Shown: positions 33,616 through 43,965 of the stretch, piece by piece | Numbering within the stretch: the stretch's first letter is position 1 | Layout of the letters: each line of letters begins with the position of its first letter | Assembly (NCBI GenBank): GCA_033085395.1 | Contig: JANQBS010000018.1 | Span: forward strand, 186,001-250,000 | Length of the DNA: 64,000 bases | DNA from: Xanthoparmelia taractica | Lineage: Eukaryota > Ascomycota > Lecanoromycetes > Lecanorales > Parmeliaceae | Direction of reading: 5' to 3' | Made by a program: the position numbers and the translations under genes | Notes under the pieces: generated by a model | Databases searched by the model: none | Told to the model about the DNA's origin: nothing | What the model saw: the letters and a program-made list of their open reading frames with translations, nothing else

Positions 33616-36368
33616 ATGATCCAGAAACCTTATCTCCTGGCATACATACCTCACGACCTTACTGGCTTACCTGAGAATGTATTTGCTGCCGACGTTCTTG
33701 CCGTTGCGGGATCCAGGAAGCGAAAGAGATCAGAGCTTGCCCTTGCGATTGACCGTCAAGGTATCAATATCTATGATGTGAGGTTGCGATAGGTGTGTTC
33801 CATGACTACCACATAAGCTAATAGTCATCAAAGGTGCACTCGTCAAAGCTTATCACATCCTATGCAATATCTCCCCAGGCTGTCTTTACATGCCCACCGT
33901 GTTCTGTCCGATCCCGCCGGCAACGTAATAAGCCGGTTCGAAGGTATACGTACTGCTCAGTGACGTCCCCTAAGCCTCAAATCATCAGCTTTTCGGAGCA
34001 TTCCAATACAGAGATCACTACTGCGTCGATTACCTTGAACAAGGAGGCTGCGCCGGTATTACATTTAGATACTTTTGAGACTGAATCTGGGATCAAGCTA
34101 GTTGCCTTACATAAGGACGGTCATGTTACGACTTATTCAAACGACCTGAAGACCGAGGAATGGCATTCAACTATCAATTCTGACACCTCAAATCTCGCTT
34201 CAGTGTCGGCAATACAGGCGGCAGCAATCTTGAGCGTCCAACAAGCTCGTAGAACAGTTTTGAGGAGTAGAGAGGATGTTCTGGCATCATTGGGGCCAGA
34301 CGAGGATGCGGTCGATCGTAGCCTTTTGCTCGTCGTGACTCGTCCTCCTACCACGAATACCAGTAACAGTGCCGGGCCATTAGAACTGCGAATCTTCCAT
34401 ATCAGTTTCTCCGATTCGAACAAAAGCGAGTTTGCTTTAGGCACGGGACAAAGGCTACAACGGTTGGCAACGTTCGCTATGCCTGAGCCAAGTGAATTCA
34501 TTTCCAAAAAAGCTCGAATCACCATGCATGCTGCAAGTGGGACTGTTTATCAAGATGCCGAGGGTGCCTTGGCTGTATATGATCTAACTGGAACTGTCCC
34601 CCGTCTTGTTCATACAGTGGTCCTAGACGACGTGTCCTCGTATTTGCGAGTATCGCCCGAATTGGTCGCCTCCAGCAGAGGCTCTTCCCTCTCTATAATA
34701 GACATTACATATGGTTCTATCCAGGATGAGGGTGTTCTGACATTAGATCACGAAGCCCAGGTCACCCAGAAGTCCAAAAAGCTCAAAGATATACCAACTA
34801 CGAATCAAAATGTTCGGCTTCTGTCGTACTTCTCCCCCTTGGGTGTTGTTGTTGCGTTTGATGGACGGCGATTGTTCGCAGTCCAGTTGTTCACGACTCA
34901 GGAAGCAGGTGGATCTCGAAAGCGCAAAAGAGAGGGTTTGCTCGTCGATTCCGTTGGCCGTGGCTCGTCATCAATGACTAAAACATCTCCAACTCCTGGC
35001 GATTCAGCCCGCGAAATAAAGTCTCTAGGCACCTGTCTACCATCTTCTGATAGTAGTGACTGGAAAGCTCAGAAGACCGCCCTCGATCGTTGTGTCGCCT
35101 ATAACGACGGAAAAGAGTTCGAAAGACTCATGGCCGCTGTCTTGGGTATGAAGGCTTCTGGGGAAGACAAACAGATAACAAATACTGGGGGGCGAAATCA
35201 TATCAAACGGCATGCAGTTAGCTACGCCCTGCAAGCTATGTTCTCCGTAGATCACGCATACCCAGATGCGGATCCGGTTGATGAGAACCTCAGGAGGTTA
35301 AGTGTCCGCTTTTTCCCACTCAAAATTGGCAATTGGTTGATTAAGAAGGGCCTCCTCAACTTGAGTCTAATCGAAATATCACTGAAACAGTATGGGGCTC
35401 TCCCAGTTACTTCAAAGCTGGCGACTGGGGCGCTGATCCAAGCCCTTGCAAAATTGAATTCATCACCGGAAGTTCTTCTGTCTATACTAGCCAGTCCCGT
35501 ACCTCTGAGCTTACAGGAGCTTGTTCACGTTCTTGCCATCGTCGCACAGGTTCCAGAGACAGAAGACATAGAACCTCAACGGCTCTTGACCAACGGTGAT
35601 GGAAAGGACGACAGCGGTAACCTTGACAAACTGCAGCTTGTCAATGGGCAAAGTTCGGATTCCACGTCGCCTTTTCCGAGCCACCCTGCTGATAACCTGA
35701 ATCGTCGTTTACTGAGTCTCGCCATGAAGAGACTATACGCTTGCTCCGCTTCTTCTGTAGCTCAGGCTCTTAAGAAGGAGCTGCTGACTCCGCAGCTGCG
35801 CCTCCTGGTGGATAGCTTACGTATGGAAATTGCTCGAAGCGGATGGCTTTCTCCGTATGAAGACAACTTTCAGTCTTTGGATACCAACGTCCGAGAGGAC
35901 AGTGAAATGTGTTCCATAGCACACCTTCTCAATTGTGTTATTGACAGCCTTGGGACTGGTGGCTGGATACTAGGGAATTCTATGTCCGATGATTTTGCAG
36001 AGACTGCGGATACTATAGCATACATGAAAGCAGAGATTTCAGCAGCGCTGGAAGGCATAGAAGAAGCCACATATCTTAAGGGCATGCTAGGTGAGATGCT
36101 ACTCTGCGGCAAGGACACCCTCAATCCTGCTGTGAAACAGTCGCGGTCGAACGAGGCTCAGCCTCCAGCTCTTCCAGTAAAGCCCGAAACCGTAGCTCTG
36201 GATGAAGAAGGCCATCAACTTCTACCTTTAGGTCTCAAGCCAGCACCGGTTATCCCAACGACTAAAGTTGGCGCTGGTGGTGAGCTCATAAAGCGAAGCA
36301 TGAGAGATATTGGAAGACTAAAGAGTAGAATGGTGGGAAAATATAGCTTTGATCGTATCATGATATGA
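33616..36368 (+). CDS. utp8: Utp8-like nucleolar protein (UTP-A / SSU processome)
   Basis: Two exons (33616-33777, 33834-36368; intron 56 nt, phase 0) encode 898 residues. The start (MIQKPYLLAYIPHDLTGLP) leads to a Lys/Arg patch SRKRKRSELALAID and a propeller-like strand INIYDVHSSKLITSYAISPQ joined across the intron. The N-terminal half looks like a WD-type propeller (FTCPPCSVR, LHLDTFETESGIKLVALHKDGHV, AVYDLTGTVPRLV). The C-terminal half is helical. It ends IGRLKSRMVGKYSFDRIMI, which from memory resembles the conserved end of filamentous-fungal Utp8. Utp8 belongs to the UTP-A complex that starts 18S rRNA processing and, in yeast, also helps tRNA export. The assignment is from recalled pattern, not alignment; another UTP-A propeller subunit is the main alternative. 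Confidence 0.6.
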
Positions 36369-36501
36369 ACAAAAGATATCAACACTGGTTCAATCCGCCC
36401 CGCCGCTATGCTGAGAACAATCGTTGGATGATGCTCACTCTTTCATGCCCACTTTCGGGGGCTGAAGCCGTAGTCGCCGCCTGCTCCTCTCCATTTTTCT
36501 T

Positions 36502-37395
36502 TCATGCGGAGACCGAATGTGATTCTTTGACCTCTCCTTGCTGGCCCAACCCACCATCACCTCCATCGACCACAAACTCTTTTCTTATTCCATTCTCATC
36601 CTCGACAATCTCCACTGCTGGGAACGCAGCCGTATACCTACTCGTTTCCAGCCCACCATGGACCACCCCTTCCGGCCATGCATTTGCAAATTGCAGGTCC
36701 AGCATATTGGCCCATCTGACTTTCACACCTTCAACACCTCCCATCTCACTAGCAACATCTAACGGTGCTTTCTTCACATTGTCCTCGCCTTTTTGCCGTT
36801 TCAAAGTCTCCACCCTCCGCCTTCTCCTCTCTGCATTCGCTATCCTCTCCTGCGATGGCCCTAGCTCTTGCAGCTGCAGCACAGCCGCCAGATCCGCAAT
36901 GCTATTGGCTTTTTGATCCATGAGGACTTTCCCGCGCTTCTTCTTCGGCATCAACGAGCCCTTCCACTGCCCTTCCGTCTCTGTGATGATCTCAAGCGGA
37001 TAACTCGTCTCATGCAATATCCTAAACTCTCTCAACTTCCTGAACGCCGCCAGCCCCGCATGCGGGCTCGGGAAATACACCATGCAGAATGGATTCCATA
37101 GGTCTTTCCGTAGTCTTGAGGGTACGGTTTTCTTGCCAAGGAAGGGTAGTTGCGAAAGTGACGCGGCGTTGTTTAGATGGCGGGTTAAGGAGTAGACGAC
37201 TTGATTCGTGCGGATGTTGTTGTAGAAGTAAATATGCTGGCCATAGTGAATGGTCTGAGGGGAGGTTTCGGAGGTGGGCAATGGGACACCTTTCTGTATG
37301 GGCTTGCGGACGAGGAGGGTATTTTGGGGAAGAGGCGCCTTTGGCAATCTGGTGACTGGGCGACTCAAAACTTTGACAGCGGAGGAATTGGCCAT
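36502..37395 (-). CDS. mhr1: Mhr1 / mitochondrial large-subunit protein mL67
   Basis: The single-exon gene encodes 297 residues. The family hallmark IHYGQHIYFYNNIRTNQVVYSLTRHLNN is present near residue 50, followed by LPFLGKKTVPSRLRKDLWNPFCMVYFP, another conserved block. In yeast the protein is a mitoribosomal large-subunit component (mL67) and also promotes mtDNA recombination. A basic, acid-poor N-terminus (MANSSAVKVLSRPVTRLPKA) fits mitochondrial import. The middle is a charged coiled segment (ERRRRRVETLKRQKGEDNVKK). It converges with the Utp8-like gene (133 bp apart). It is the last clearly conserved gene before an AT-rich block and accessory DNA. Confidence 0.88.
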   Translation of the reverse strand: MANSSAVKVLSRPVTRLPKAPLPQNTLLVRKPIQKGVPLPTSETSPQTIHYGQHIYFYNNIRTNQVVYSLTRHLNNAASLSQLPFLGKKTVPSRLRKDLWNPFCMVYFPSPHAGLAAFRKLREFRILHETSYPLEIITETEGQWKGSLMPKKKRGKVLMDQKANSIADLAAVLQLQELGPSQERIANAERRRRRVETLKRQKGEDNVKKAPLDVASEMGGVEGVKVRWANMLDLQFANAWPEGVVHGGLETSRYTAAFPAVEIVEDENGIRKEFVVDGGDGGLGQQGEVKESHSVSA

Positions 37396-38031
37396 CTATT
37401 GATCTTGTAGAGGAGAATTGATGGCCGTGATTTGACGATGCAATCTTTGCTATCCACAAGGTCAAGAGACAAGAATCACTTTTGTTAGCGCGGAATCAAG
37501 CCGCGATAATCGGGAGCTGCTTCTCAACCTTAGCCAACGCTAGTATAACGTACTTTATCGATACATTTAGTAAGTATACATAGAGATCGCGTCTTATTAA
37601 TTACTTCGTGCTACGATACTTTGTATATCTCTCTTTCGCTAAATCATTATATTAAATATTACATTAATAATATTTAATTTATTTAAAAAAAGAAATACTT
37701 TAGTTATTTAAGCGACTATTTTCCATTAAATATATTTATTTGTTTAACATATACTAAGTATAAAAGTAGAGATAGACTACATGTTTAGCATATGTACGGA
37801 GTATAGATCTCACTCGGGCCAGAAACAGTACATACAAAAAGTTCTACCCCGATGGAACTGATTCCTACTCCGACCGAGCTGTAACCCAATCGTGGGAGGC
37901 TATTGAAGCCAGCTAATCTGCCTTTTTCACTAATTCAGGAGGCACTTTTGGGTTTTCGGGTACGTGACAATATACAGAAAAATCCACGTTGCGGTCCGGC
38001 CTCAGTCTTCAAACCGTGGCCTTTCGCTATA
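37396..38031. other. Intergenic region with strongly AT-rich block
   Basis: About 37540-37790 is extremely AT-rich (TTAAATATT, TTTAATTTATTTAAAAAAAG and similar). The neighbouring DNA is near even base composition. No gene is present. Such blocks in Pezizomycotina often mark repeat DNA mutated by RIP, but no parent element is visible here. Confidence 0.55.
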
Positions 38032-39535
38032 TCAATCCTGTTGCCGCCCGTCCGCCGGGTCTACGAAATCCCCATCTCCATCCTTGTCGTCCGCTTTCGT
38101 GTCCAGCTCCGAGCTAAGGTGCCTCGTTACTCGTCCGATCTTCGATGCATCGCCTCGCAGGCGTGGCAGCCACTCTATTTGGATGATTGGCTCCCTTGTC
38201 GCTGCAGAAGCCCGCTTCAGGAATGGTATCAAGGAGTTGCTGGCGAGGCGTTGGGGGTGACTTTGCCACTGTTCGCTACTTGGGTTCGCTTTCTTAACGG
38301 CTGTTTTACTTTCTGGGCAAAGGTCTAGTGGAGCAGTTCCTAAGGATCCATCCAAAGCATAGTTGGACGCTAATTGATTTTTTTTGTCGAGCACGGTCGT
38401 GATTGAGGAAATGCAACTGTCGTAGGCGAGTGTAAGACTATAGTTGTATTGCCGTGATGATAATACGAACGTGTAAAAGTCAGTGGAGGACTTGACATCC
38501 TCGAGGAAGCGAGTATGGGAGGAGAGGAGGTCTGTCCAGCGGTTCAGATGAATATCGCCTGGATTTAGTGTTGGCCCAGCCACTTTGGTATGAAAAGCTT
38601 CTGCTTCTTGAGCAGATGCAAGGGTTGATCCTGCATGCCGTTCCTCAAACCCAAACAGTGTATCCAGGAATGCAAGCACCGCAGGCTGAGCCCTGAAGTC
38701 GGCCCGACACAGGTGGCATACCTCTGTACCCAAGCCATCTTCAAAGAGAAAATTATCTGAAAGCTCCATATCGCTTATCACTTCGGACTGGACTAGGAAA
38801 GGCCGTACGCGGCGGCGAAAGATATGGGTATCACAACGTTCATACACCGAGCCGAAAATGGACCCGAGTGCATCGAGGCCCTTTTTCGCATGTCGGAACG
38901 CTACTCTCACAGCAGCCTCCTCGTCCATGCGAGCAGCTGATGCAGCCGACAGAAATAGTGGGATCAGTGGAGCGCCCGTCGCTTCTACAGCAACCATGAA
39001 AGCTAAAACCACGATATCGTCCAGAGAACCCGTGAACGTATATAGCGTCGCGAGGTTGTCGAGTCGAATCGGTTCATGTGAAGAGAGTAGCTTGAAGTTC
39101 CAGTGGCAGAGGCTGGCCAGCGGCGGCAGCTCAAGGTGCCTGCCGGCTCACTTGGAGAACAAGGAACCGAGACAGCCTTGGAATATGAGCGTCGTGGTGA
39201 TCTGGTTCCCACAGACCGCTTCCGAGTTGATACCCCCTTGTACTCGTACATATGCATGCGTCATGAAGCTTAGGAAAACGTATCCTCGCCTCTATTCCGG
39301 AGGATGGTGCAGACGTGACGCTGACAGAATCGGCATGTTGTCAATACACCTCGTGCATCCTAGAACTCAGGATCAATGCTTGAAGACGCGAACACTACCG
39401 CCTCCCAGGGGGCCGTAGTAAGTGTCAGTGAATCTCTCTCTCCAAAGGTGGCTCTGGCGGCAAGAATCCATATCCTGCGGTAATATTCTAGTCGCCGATG
39501 AACCGGATCGGTGGGAGCGTTTTGGGATTCGCCAT
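38032..39535 (-). pseudogene. Indoleamine 2,3-dioxygenase-family pseudogene
   Basis: The C-terminal 327 codons (39012-38032) are open, but the N-terminal half is broken. In three frames one can read in order: MANPKTLPPIRFIGD, a TAG at 39488-39490, GYGFLPPEPPLER, then DTYYGP in another frame, a shift in the C run near 39408-39413, LPILSASRLHHPPE, a TAG at 39292-39294 where the family has Trp, RRGYVFLSFMTHAYV, then IPRLSRFLVLQVSR, and after another shift near 39140 HLELPPLASLCHWNFKL. These are IDO blocks in the right order. The open part continues LDNLATLYTFTGSLDD, VAVEATGAP and SSHTRFLEDV, where the His matches the heme-binding His of HRxFL. IDO enzymes open the Trp indole ring. Two stops and at least three shifts make a functional gene unlikely. 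Confidence 0.8.
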
Positions 39536-39985
39536 ATTGAGCCGACTATGTAGTTGGAGGACTGTATTATTTTCTCGGTTTTGACAGGTAATGTGCCACT
39601 GATCATTGAAGAGTAGTGTTTTATTTAGCATAATCTAGCTGACCCCTGGCAAGTACCCGAGTTTGTTCATGTTGAAACCTATACAATCAACACGGCAAGC
39701 TAGGCATAGCTAAAGGTTGTGAATATTCGAGATTTCTGCAAATACTGAGAGGTGAGATGGTGCATTGCATTTTATATAAAAGCTAGTCTCTGTTTATTTT
39801 AACGAATAGATGCTTCATCATGCAAGCCGAATCCTTTACAAGCCGATCGACCTCTGTGCAGGCTTAGAGCAAGGAATTTTCAATGTCTACCTGGATGAAT
39901 TTTCACATGTTCTGGTTTCGCTCTTACTTCAATGCCTATATCATCATTTCGTAGGCTAGTGAAAGATTCTGAGCTAAGGTAAGCA
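39536..39985. other. Intergenic region, nothing recognised
   Basis: The 450 bp above the IDO relic and below the fusion gene's 3' end hold no supported gene. It would have been the promoter of the IDO gene before decay. Confidence 0.5.
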
Positions 39986-41754
39986 TCATCCTCCCATTTC
40001 TGTCAGTTTATCGTGGGTTATGATCCGGGCCCCGCAAAGCCTCTCCAAGTAGGCTAACGAGTCCTGAAATGGTAGATGCAGTGTCGTGGTACAGTCAGAG
40101 ACCACGGTAATATAATACCCTTTTTGAAAAGCGGTGCGAGCAGTCGAATCTATGCATACATCGCAATACACCCCGAGGAAAACAAGATGCTCGTAGCCAT
40201 GTCCAGTCAGATAGCGCTCGAAATTTTCACAAAGGAAAGCGTCGAAGTGCGCTTGCTTGTTGAACACACGCTCGCCGGCGGCTGGTTGCACGCAAGGGTG
40301 GAGTTCGGCGCCCCAGGAGCCCTCGAGACATTTGGGCCGTTTGCCAAGGACGGCGTCTCGGTGCTGCATGTTGGGAAGCTGGTAGCGTTGGTCTCCTAAG
40401 AACCGGACGAAGATGATCTCGTGGCCTTGTTTGCGGGCAAAGTCAATGACACGGGGGATGTGTGCAATGGGGCCAGCCATGCGAGCCATGTCACCGCGGT
40501 ATTCGGACCCAATACCTTCTTTCGTCACAAAATCATTCTGGAAGTCGACGACTATTATGGCCGTCTTTTTTCCCAGGGATAGTCGATCTTCACTAGTTGC
40601 CACAAGGTTGTTCAGCGGATTCTGGTTGTTGAGGCCATTAGCTGGCGTTCTGGCCTTGGCGAGGATATCGAGGATAGAATCAACAACCTCAGTGCTTGAC
40701 ATTTGTCCTCCTTGATCAGGTGTGACCGCTTTGCGTCGCTGCAGAATCAGAAGGGCTCGGTCCATTGCCTCTTCAATCCCTTTGCAGCCTGCGTGGCGTT
40801 CAAGGATGGCTGCAGCTGCCCTCACAGTGGCAGACGGGTTGACAATCCCCTTGCCCGCAAGATCATCCGCGGAACCATGGACAGTCTGATACTCACTAAG
40901 GCCATGCAATTCAGGATGGAGGTACACATTTTCGGTACATCTAGCTTCCTGGGCGCCTTGGCCGAACATATTGAGGAGAATGACGTGCATGATATCGGCC
41001 CACTCGTTTCCTGCGATCATCAATTGGCGCCCTCGAATGCCAAAGGCTAATATGTTTCTGTTCGCTGTATCTGGTTGAACAAGATTGATTCTAACACCAT
41101 ACTTCTTGGACCATTCTTCAGCCCAGAGGCTAAAGACGCCGTCAAAGAGGTGGAACTTATAAACCATGTTGACCGAATCAGGAGCAGCGTCACCCCAAAG
41201 CCCACGGGCGTGGTGGATCGAATAGGCAATGATGCGTTCGGTTAGGGCTTTACTGAACTGACAAGTACGAGAGACGCTATCTCCGGAAACATTATGCTCG
41301 TTGGATCCTGAATTGAGGTTAGCTCTGCAACACCGGCATAGTAGTGATGATGGAGCCGACCAGTATAGAAGCCTTGGCTTTGGTCCCTTATGAGGAGTAA
41401 GGAATTTTCTCCTTGGTTGAAGCACTCCAATTTGATTGCTTGAAAATGTTGTCGAATCAGGTAAAGAGACTGGGCGTTGATTGCAGTCTTGAACGTGACT
41501 CGGGTACCTAGCGCGGCTTGCGTCTTACAGAATTCTTCATAATGCAACACATCCTTTAATGTTTCCTCCTCAATAGCGATTTGGTCATTACAATCAGCGA
41601 GGAGCGAGAAGTAGGAGTGGTACACCCGCGATGAGCGGTGCAATTCCACGGGGACAGAGTAACTGGCCGAAAGCTGGGTCATGACACGTTCGAAGATGTC
41701 CGCCAACTCCAAACCAGTGCCTTTCCCAACGGTGTAGGCCACTCGTACCGCCAT
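39986..41754 (-). CDS. Isopropylmalate/isocitrate dehydrogenase-like domain fused to isochorismatase-family hydrolase
   Basis: Two exons (41754-41361, 41307-39986; intron 53 nt, branch GCTAAC before TTCAG) encode 571 residues. Residues 1 to about 330 resemble beta-decarboxylating dehydrogenases: RDQSQGFYTG joined to SNEHNV, SKALTERIIAYSI, and EYQTVHGSADDLAGKGIVNPSATV. Key features are altered: GDGIG reads GKGTG, and the metal-binding aspartates of NLFGDILSD read NMFGQGAQE. Dehydrogenase activity is therefore doubtful. Residues 378-571 form an isochorismatase-like cysteine hydrolase with an intact Asp-Lys-Cys triad: D386 in VVDFQNDF, K482 in RVFNKQAHFDAF, and C516 in GVYCDVCIDSTARTAF. The substrate is unknown. 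The two domains share one open frame across exon 2, so the fusion does not depend on the splice model. Confidence 0.8.
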
Positions 41755-42806
41755 TCTGTTTTTCTCAACTCAGCGTATGACGAAGGCTCTTCGACTGATA
41801 TCTTTGGGGGAAGACGACTTAAATTGTCTCTGGTAGAGGTCCGAAACCTCATGACTGAAGCGGGCCAATGGAGGAGCTGCATGGGTCTTGCGGGGTTTTA
41901 TGGTAAGCTAAATATCGCAGAAGCTGAGGACGCAGCAAAATGTGATGCCGCATGGCCATTGAACTGCATAAAATAGCTTCAAAATCTAAACAGACATAGT
42001 TCGTGATGATGTGCACACTCTCGAATAGGAAGGCCTCAAGAGTCGACCGCTCCACGGTATACTTCGTCGAGCCCGTTCGTATCCTATGAAGTTGAGAGCA
42101 CGGTAATAATCAACCACGCCGCGATTTCCCTTCAGAAGCAGTTGTCGTATGCAGGCCAAGAATGAGATGCATACAATTAACAGATCGGCAGTATTTCCGA
42201 CACTGACAGGTGTGCGGGGAACAAGCTGAACGATCAAGTGAACATGCCATTCAGGAGTCATTCGTAATCGGTCTCACCTGCTTTCGCAATTACTTGTGCA
42301 TCCACCCATGTGTATGCAGGAGACACCCGACGTGATATTCGGGGTCAGGTTGCTAATGGTCCGTCTGACTGCGTTGCACTTCACGGTATGCAAGCTCTGC
42401 TGCAGAGTTGGGGTGAAGGCCGTCTCTAGAGGCGCTTGGGGCTGCTGTCCCTACTGGGTATGGTACGAATGTACGTAGACCCTGGATTGCCGCCGTGAGA
42501 CCTTTCTTGGAATTGAAAGGTCGATGCCGTTACCGCATCATAGCGGTTAAGCGGAGAATTTAAGTCTGACCCTCGACGCACAGAAGGGCCGTGAAGATTG
42601 GCGGAAGATCAGGGGAAGCTGTGGACGAGTAATGAGAGACATGAAACAGCCTGATGAGCACTTTGTTTGCCAGTACGTTAGAGGAACCACATGTTCTGGA
42701 GGTGAAGCGGTAGTTGCAATCAATCAGATGAGCCGGTAGACGAAAAGGAGTGAGTGCATTGTTGGGCGTTTGGCGATGATGGTTCAAAATGATGATACAA
42801 GGCAAG
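41755..42806. other. Intergenic region between fusion gene and transposon
   Basis: About 1.05 kb without a supported gene. It includes the fusion gene's promoter. The 9-bp left target duplicate is at its right end (42798-42806). Confidence 0.45.
42798..42806 (+). repeat. Left 9-bp target-site duplication
   Basis: CAAGGCAAG here is repeated exactly at 43957-43965, directly outside the inverted ends of the element at 42807-43956. A 9-bp duplication is typical of Mutator-like transposons. Confidence 0.85.
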
Positions 42807-42831
42807 CAACTCCACTCGGGACAGTCCCCCT
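42807..42831 (+). repeat. Left terminal inverted repeat (25 bp)
   Basis: All 25 bases match the reverse complement of 43932-43956; the match stops at 42832. Confidence 0.9.
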
Positions 42832-43394
42832 CCCACAAATATCACAGTCCCCTTTCACGCTAGATAAGCCTCTCGGCGCATGATCTACTGGCTAGCTTCA
42901 GACTATACCGCATTTAGATGGACCCTGCATCAGAATTGGTGGGGGCCCGCGTCGGCCTGTCGCATCATTTGTGAGAGCCTTAAGATATTTCAACAACTTT
43001 CTCTATTTGAATATTTGCATAGGGGGTTGCGGTCTCGACGACGAGGTACTCCGCTGACGTCATAATGAGATCCAAGGCAGTACTATAGTAGTAGATGAAG
43101 GGCCAGGATCGCTTATATGCCTAGGTAAGTCATAGGGTTAGCTGCATAGACCAAAAGTGTAGCATGCAGTTGAGAACGAGTTGTTTGCATAGATTAGAGC
43201 ACCAGGCTTTGGGAGAGTCCCGATATCGGCTGCCTTAGAACTTACCTAAATCAGTCCTTCTTCTCCTGCCCCTTGGTTATTTGTGAAAGTCCACTTAATC
43301 CATTAATTCAGTCAATCCAAAACGTTCAATCTCTTCCATATTCGTCCACTATGGATACTTCTGACTATGCTGCGTCTATTGCAGACAAGAAAAG

Positions 43395-43853
43395 ATGTGC
43401 ATTCGCCACATTTTCAGCCAATCACCTTCTAAAGATCGTATCAACACCCCAAGTCCACTGCAGTCCGGAATACCGCTGGATAATTGGGCTGATATCAATG
43501 ATTTTGACGATTTCCCCCCTCTTTCTCCCGCATCAGCCAGAAAAGCACTCCCTCTTATGAAATGGCCCGACCATCGTAGTCAGCAGAAGAGACTCGTTCT
43601 TTCTGAGGATCCAGATCCAACCCCAGAGGAACCCACTCGCTCTGCAGTTACCAGGGCCAGACGGGGTTTGACGACCAAGTCATTCAAACAGGCTAGATTG
43701 GAGTCTCAGGAAGGCCATAACGCGGATCTTAAGGCACAACGGGCTGTTAAGCGTAGAGAGGCGATAGCGAGGAAGCAGGCGAAGATGATGAAGCCTAGGA
43801 AGGAGAATATTAGCCAGTTAACTGAACGGTTGCGGAGTTCTTCATTATTGTAG
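43395..43853 (+). CDS. Small basic protein encoded inside the transposon, unknown function
   Basis: The 152-codon ORF starts at ATG 43395 and lies wholly inside the inverted-repeat element. The N-terminal half is Pro/Asp-rich (IPLDNWADINDFDDFPPLSP). The C-terminal half is strongly basic and probably helical (KAQRAVKRREAIARKQAKMM). There is no DDE transposase signature and I recognise no family. Upstream frames from ATG 43351 overlap it, so a small first exon is possible. It may be an accessory protein of the transposon, a captured gene fragment, or a chance frame. Confidence 0.5.
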   Translation: MCIRHIFSQSPSKDRINTPSPLQSGIPLDNWADINDFDDFPPLSPASARKALPLMKWPDHRSQQKRLVLSEDPDPTPEEPTRSAVTRARRGLTTKSFKQARLESQEGHNADLKAQRAVKRREAIARKQAKMMKPRKENISQLTERLRSSSLL

Positions 43854-43931
43854 GATAATTAGATCAAAAATCAATTGGTGGGGGGAGTAGAACCCCCATC
43901 GGGTATACCCGCTAGGGCCAAATTAATATGA

Positions 43932-43956
43932 AGGGGGACTGTCCCGAGTGGAGTTG
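43932..43956 (-). repeat. Right terminal inverted repeat (25 bp)
   Basis: This is the exact inverted copy of the left end at 42807-42831. Confidence 0.9.
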
Positions 43957-43965
43957 CAAGGCAAG
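43957..43965 (+). repeat. Right 9-bp target-site duplication
   Basis: CAAGGCAAG directly follows the right inverted end and equals 42798-42806. Confidence 0.85.

Larger units (their letters stand above)
42807..43956. mobile_element. 1150-bp inverted-repeat DNA transposon, Mutator-like, non-autonomous
   Basis: The element has perfect 25-bp terminal inverted repeats (42807-42831 and 43932-43956, starting CAACTCCACTCGGGACAGTC) and sits between identical 9-bp direct repeats. No transposase is encoded. The only sizeable frame is 43395-43853. Near the right end is a 12-bp palindrome CGGGTATACCCG at 43900-43911. The 9-bp duplication points to a Mutator-like (MULE) family, though hAT-like elements (8 bp) are the nearest alternative. 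Perfect ends and intact duplications suggest recent insertion. Confidence 0.85.
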
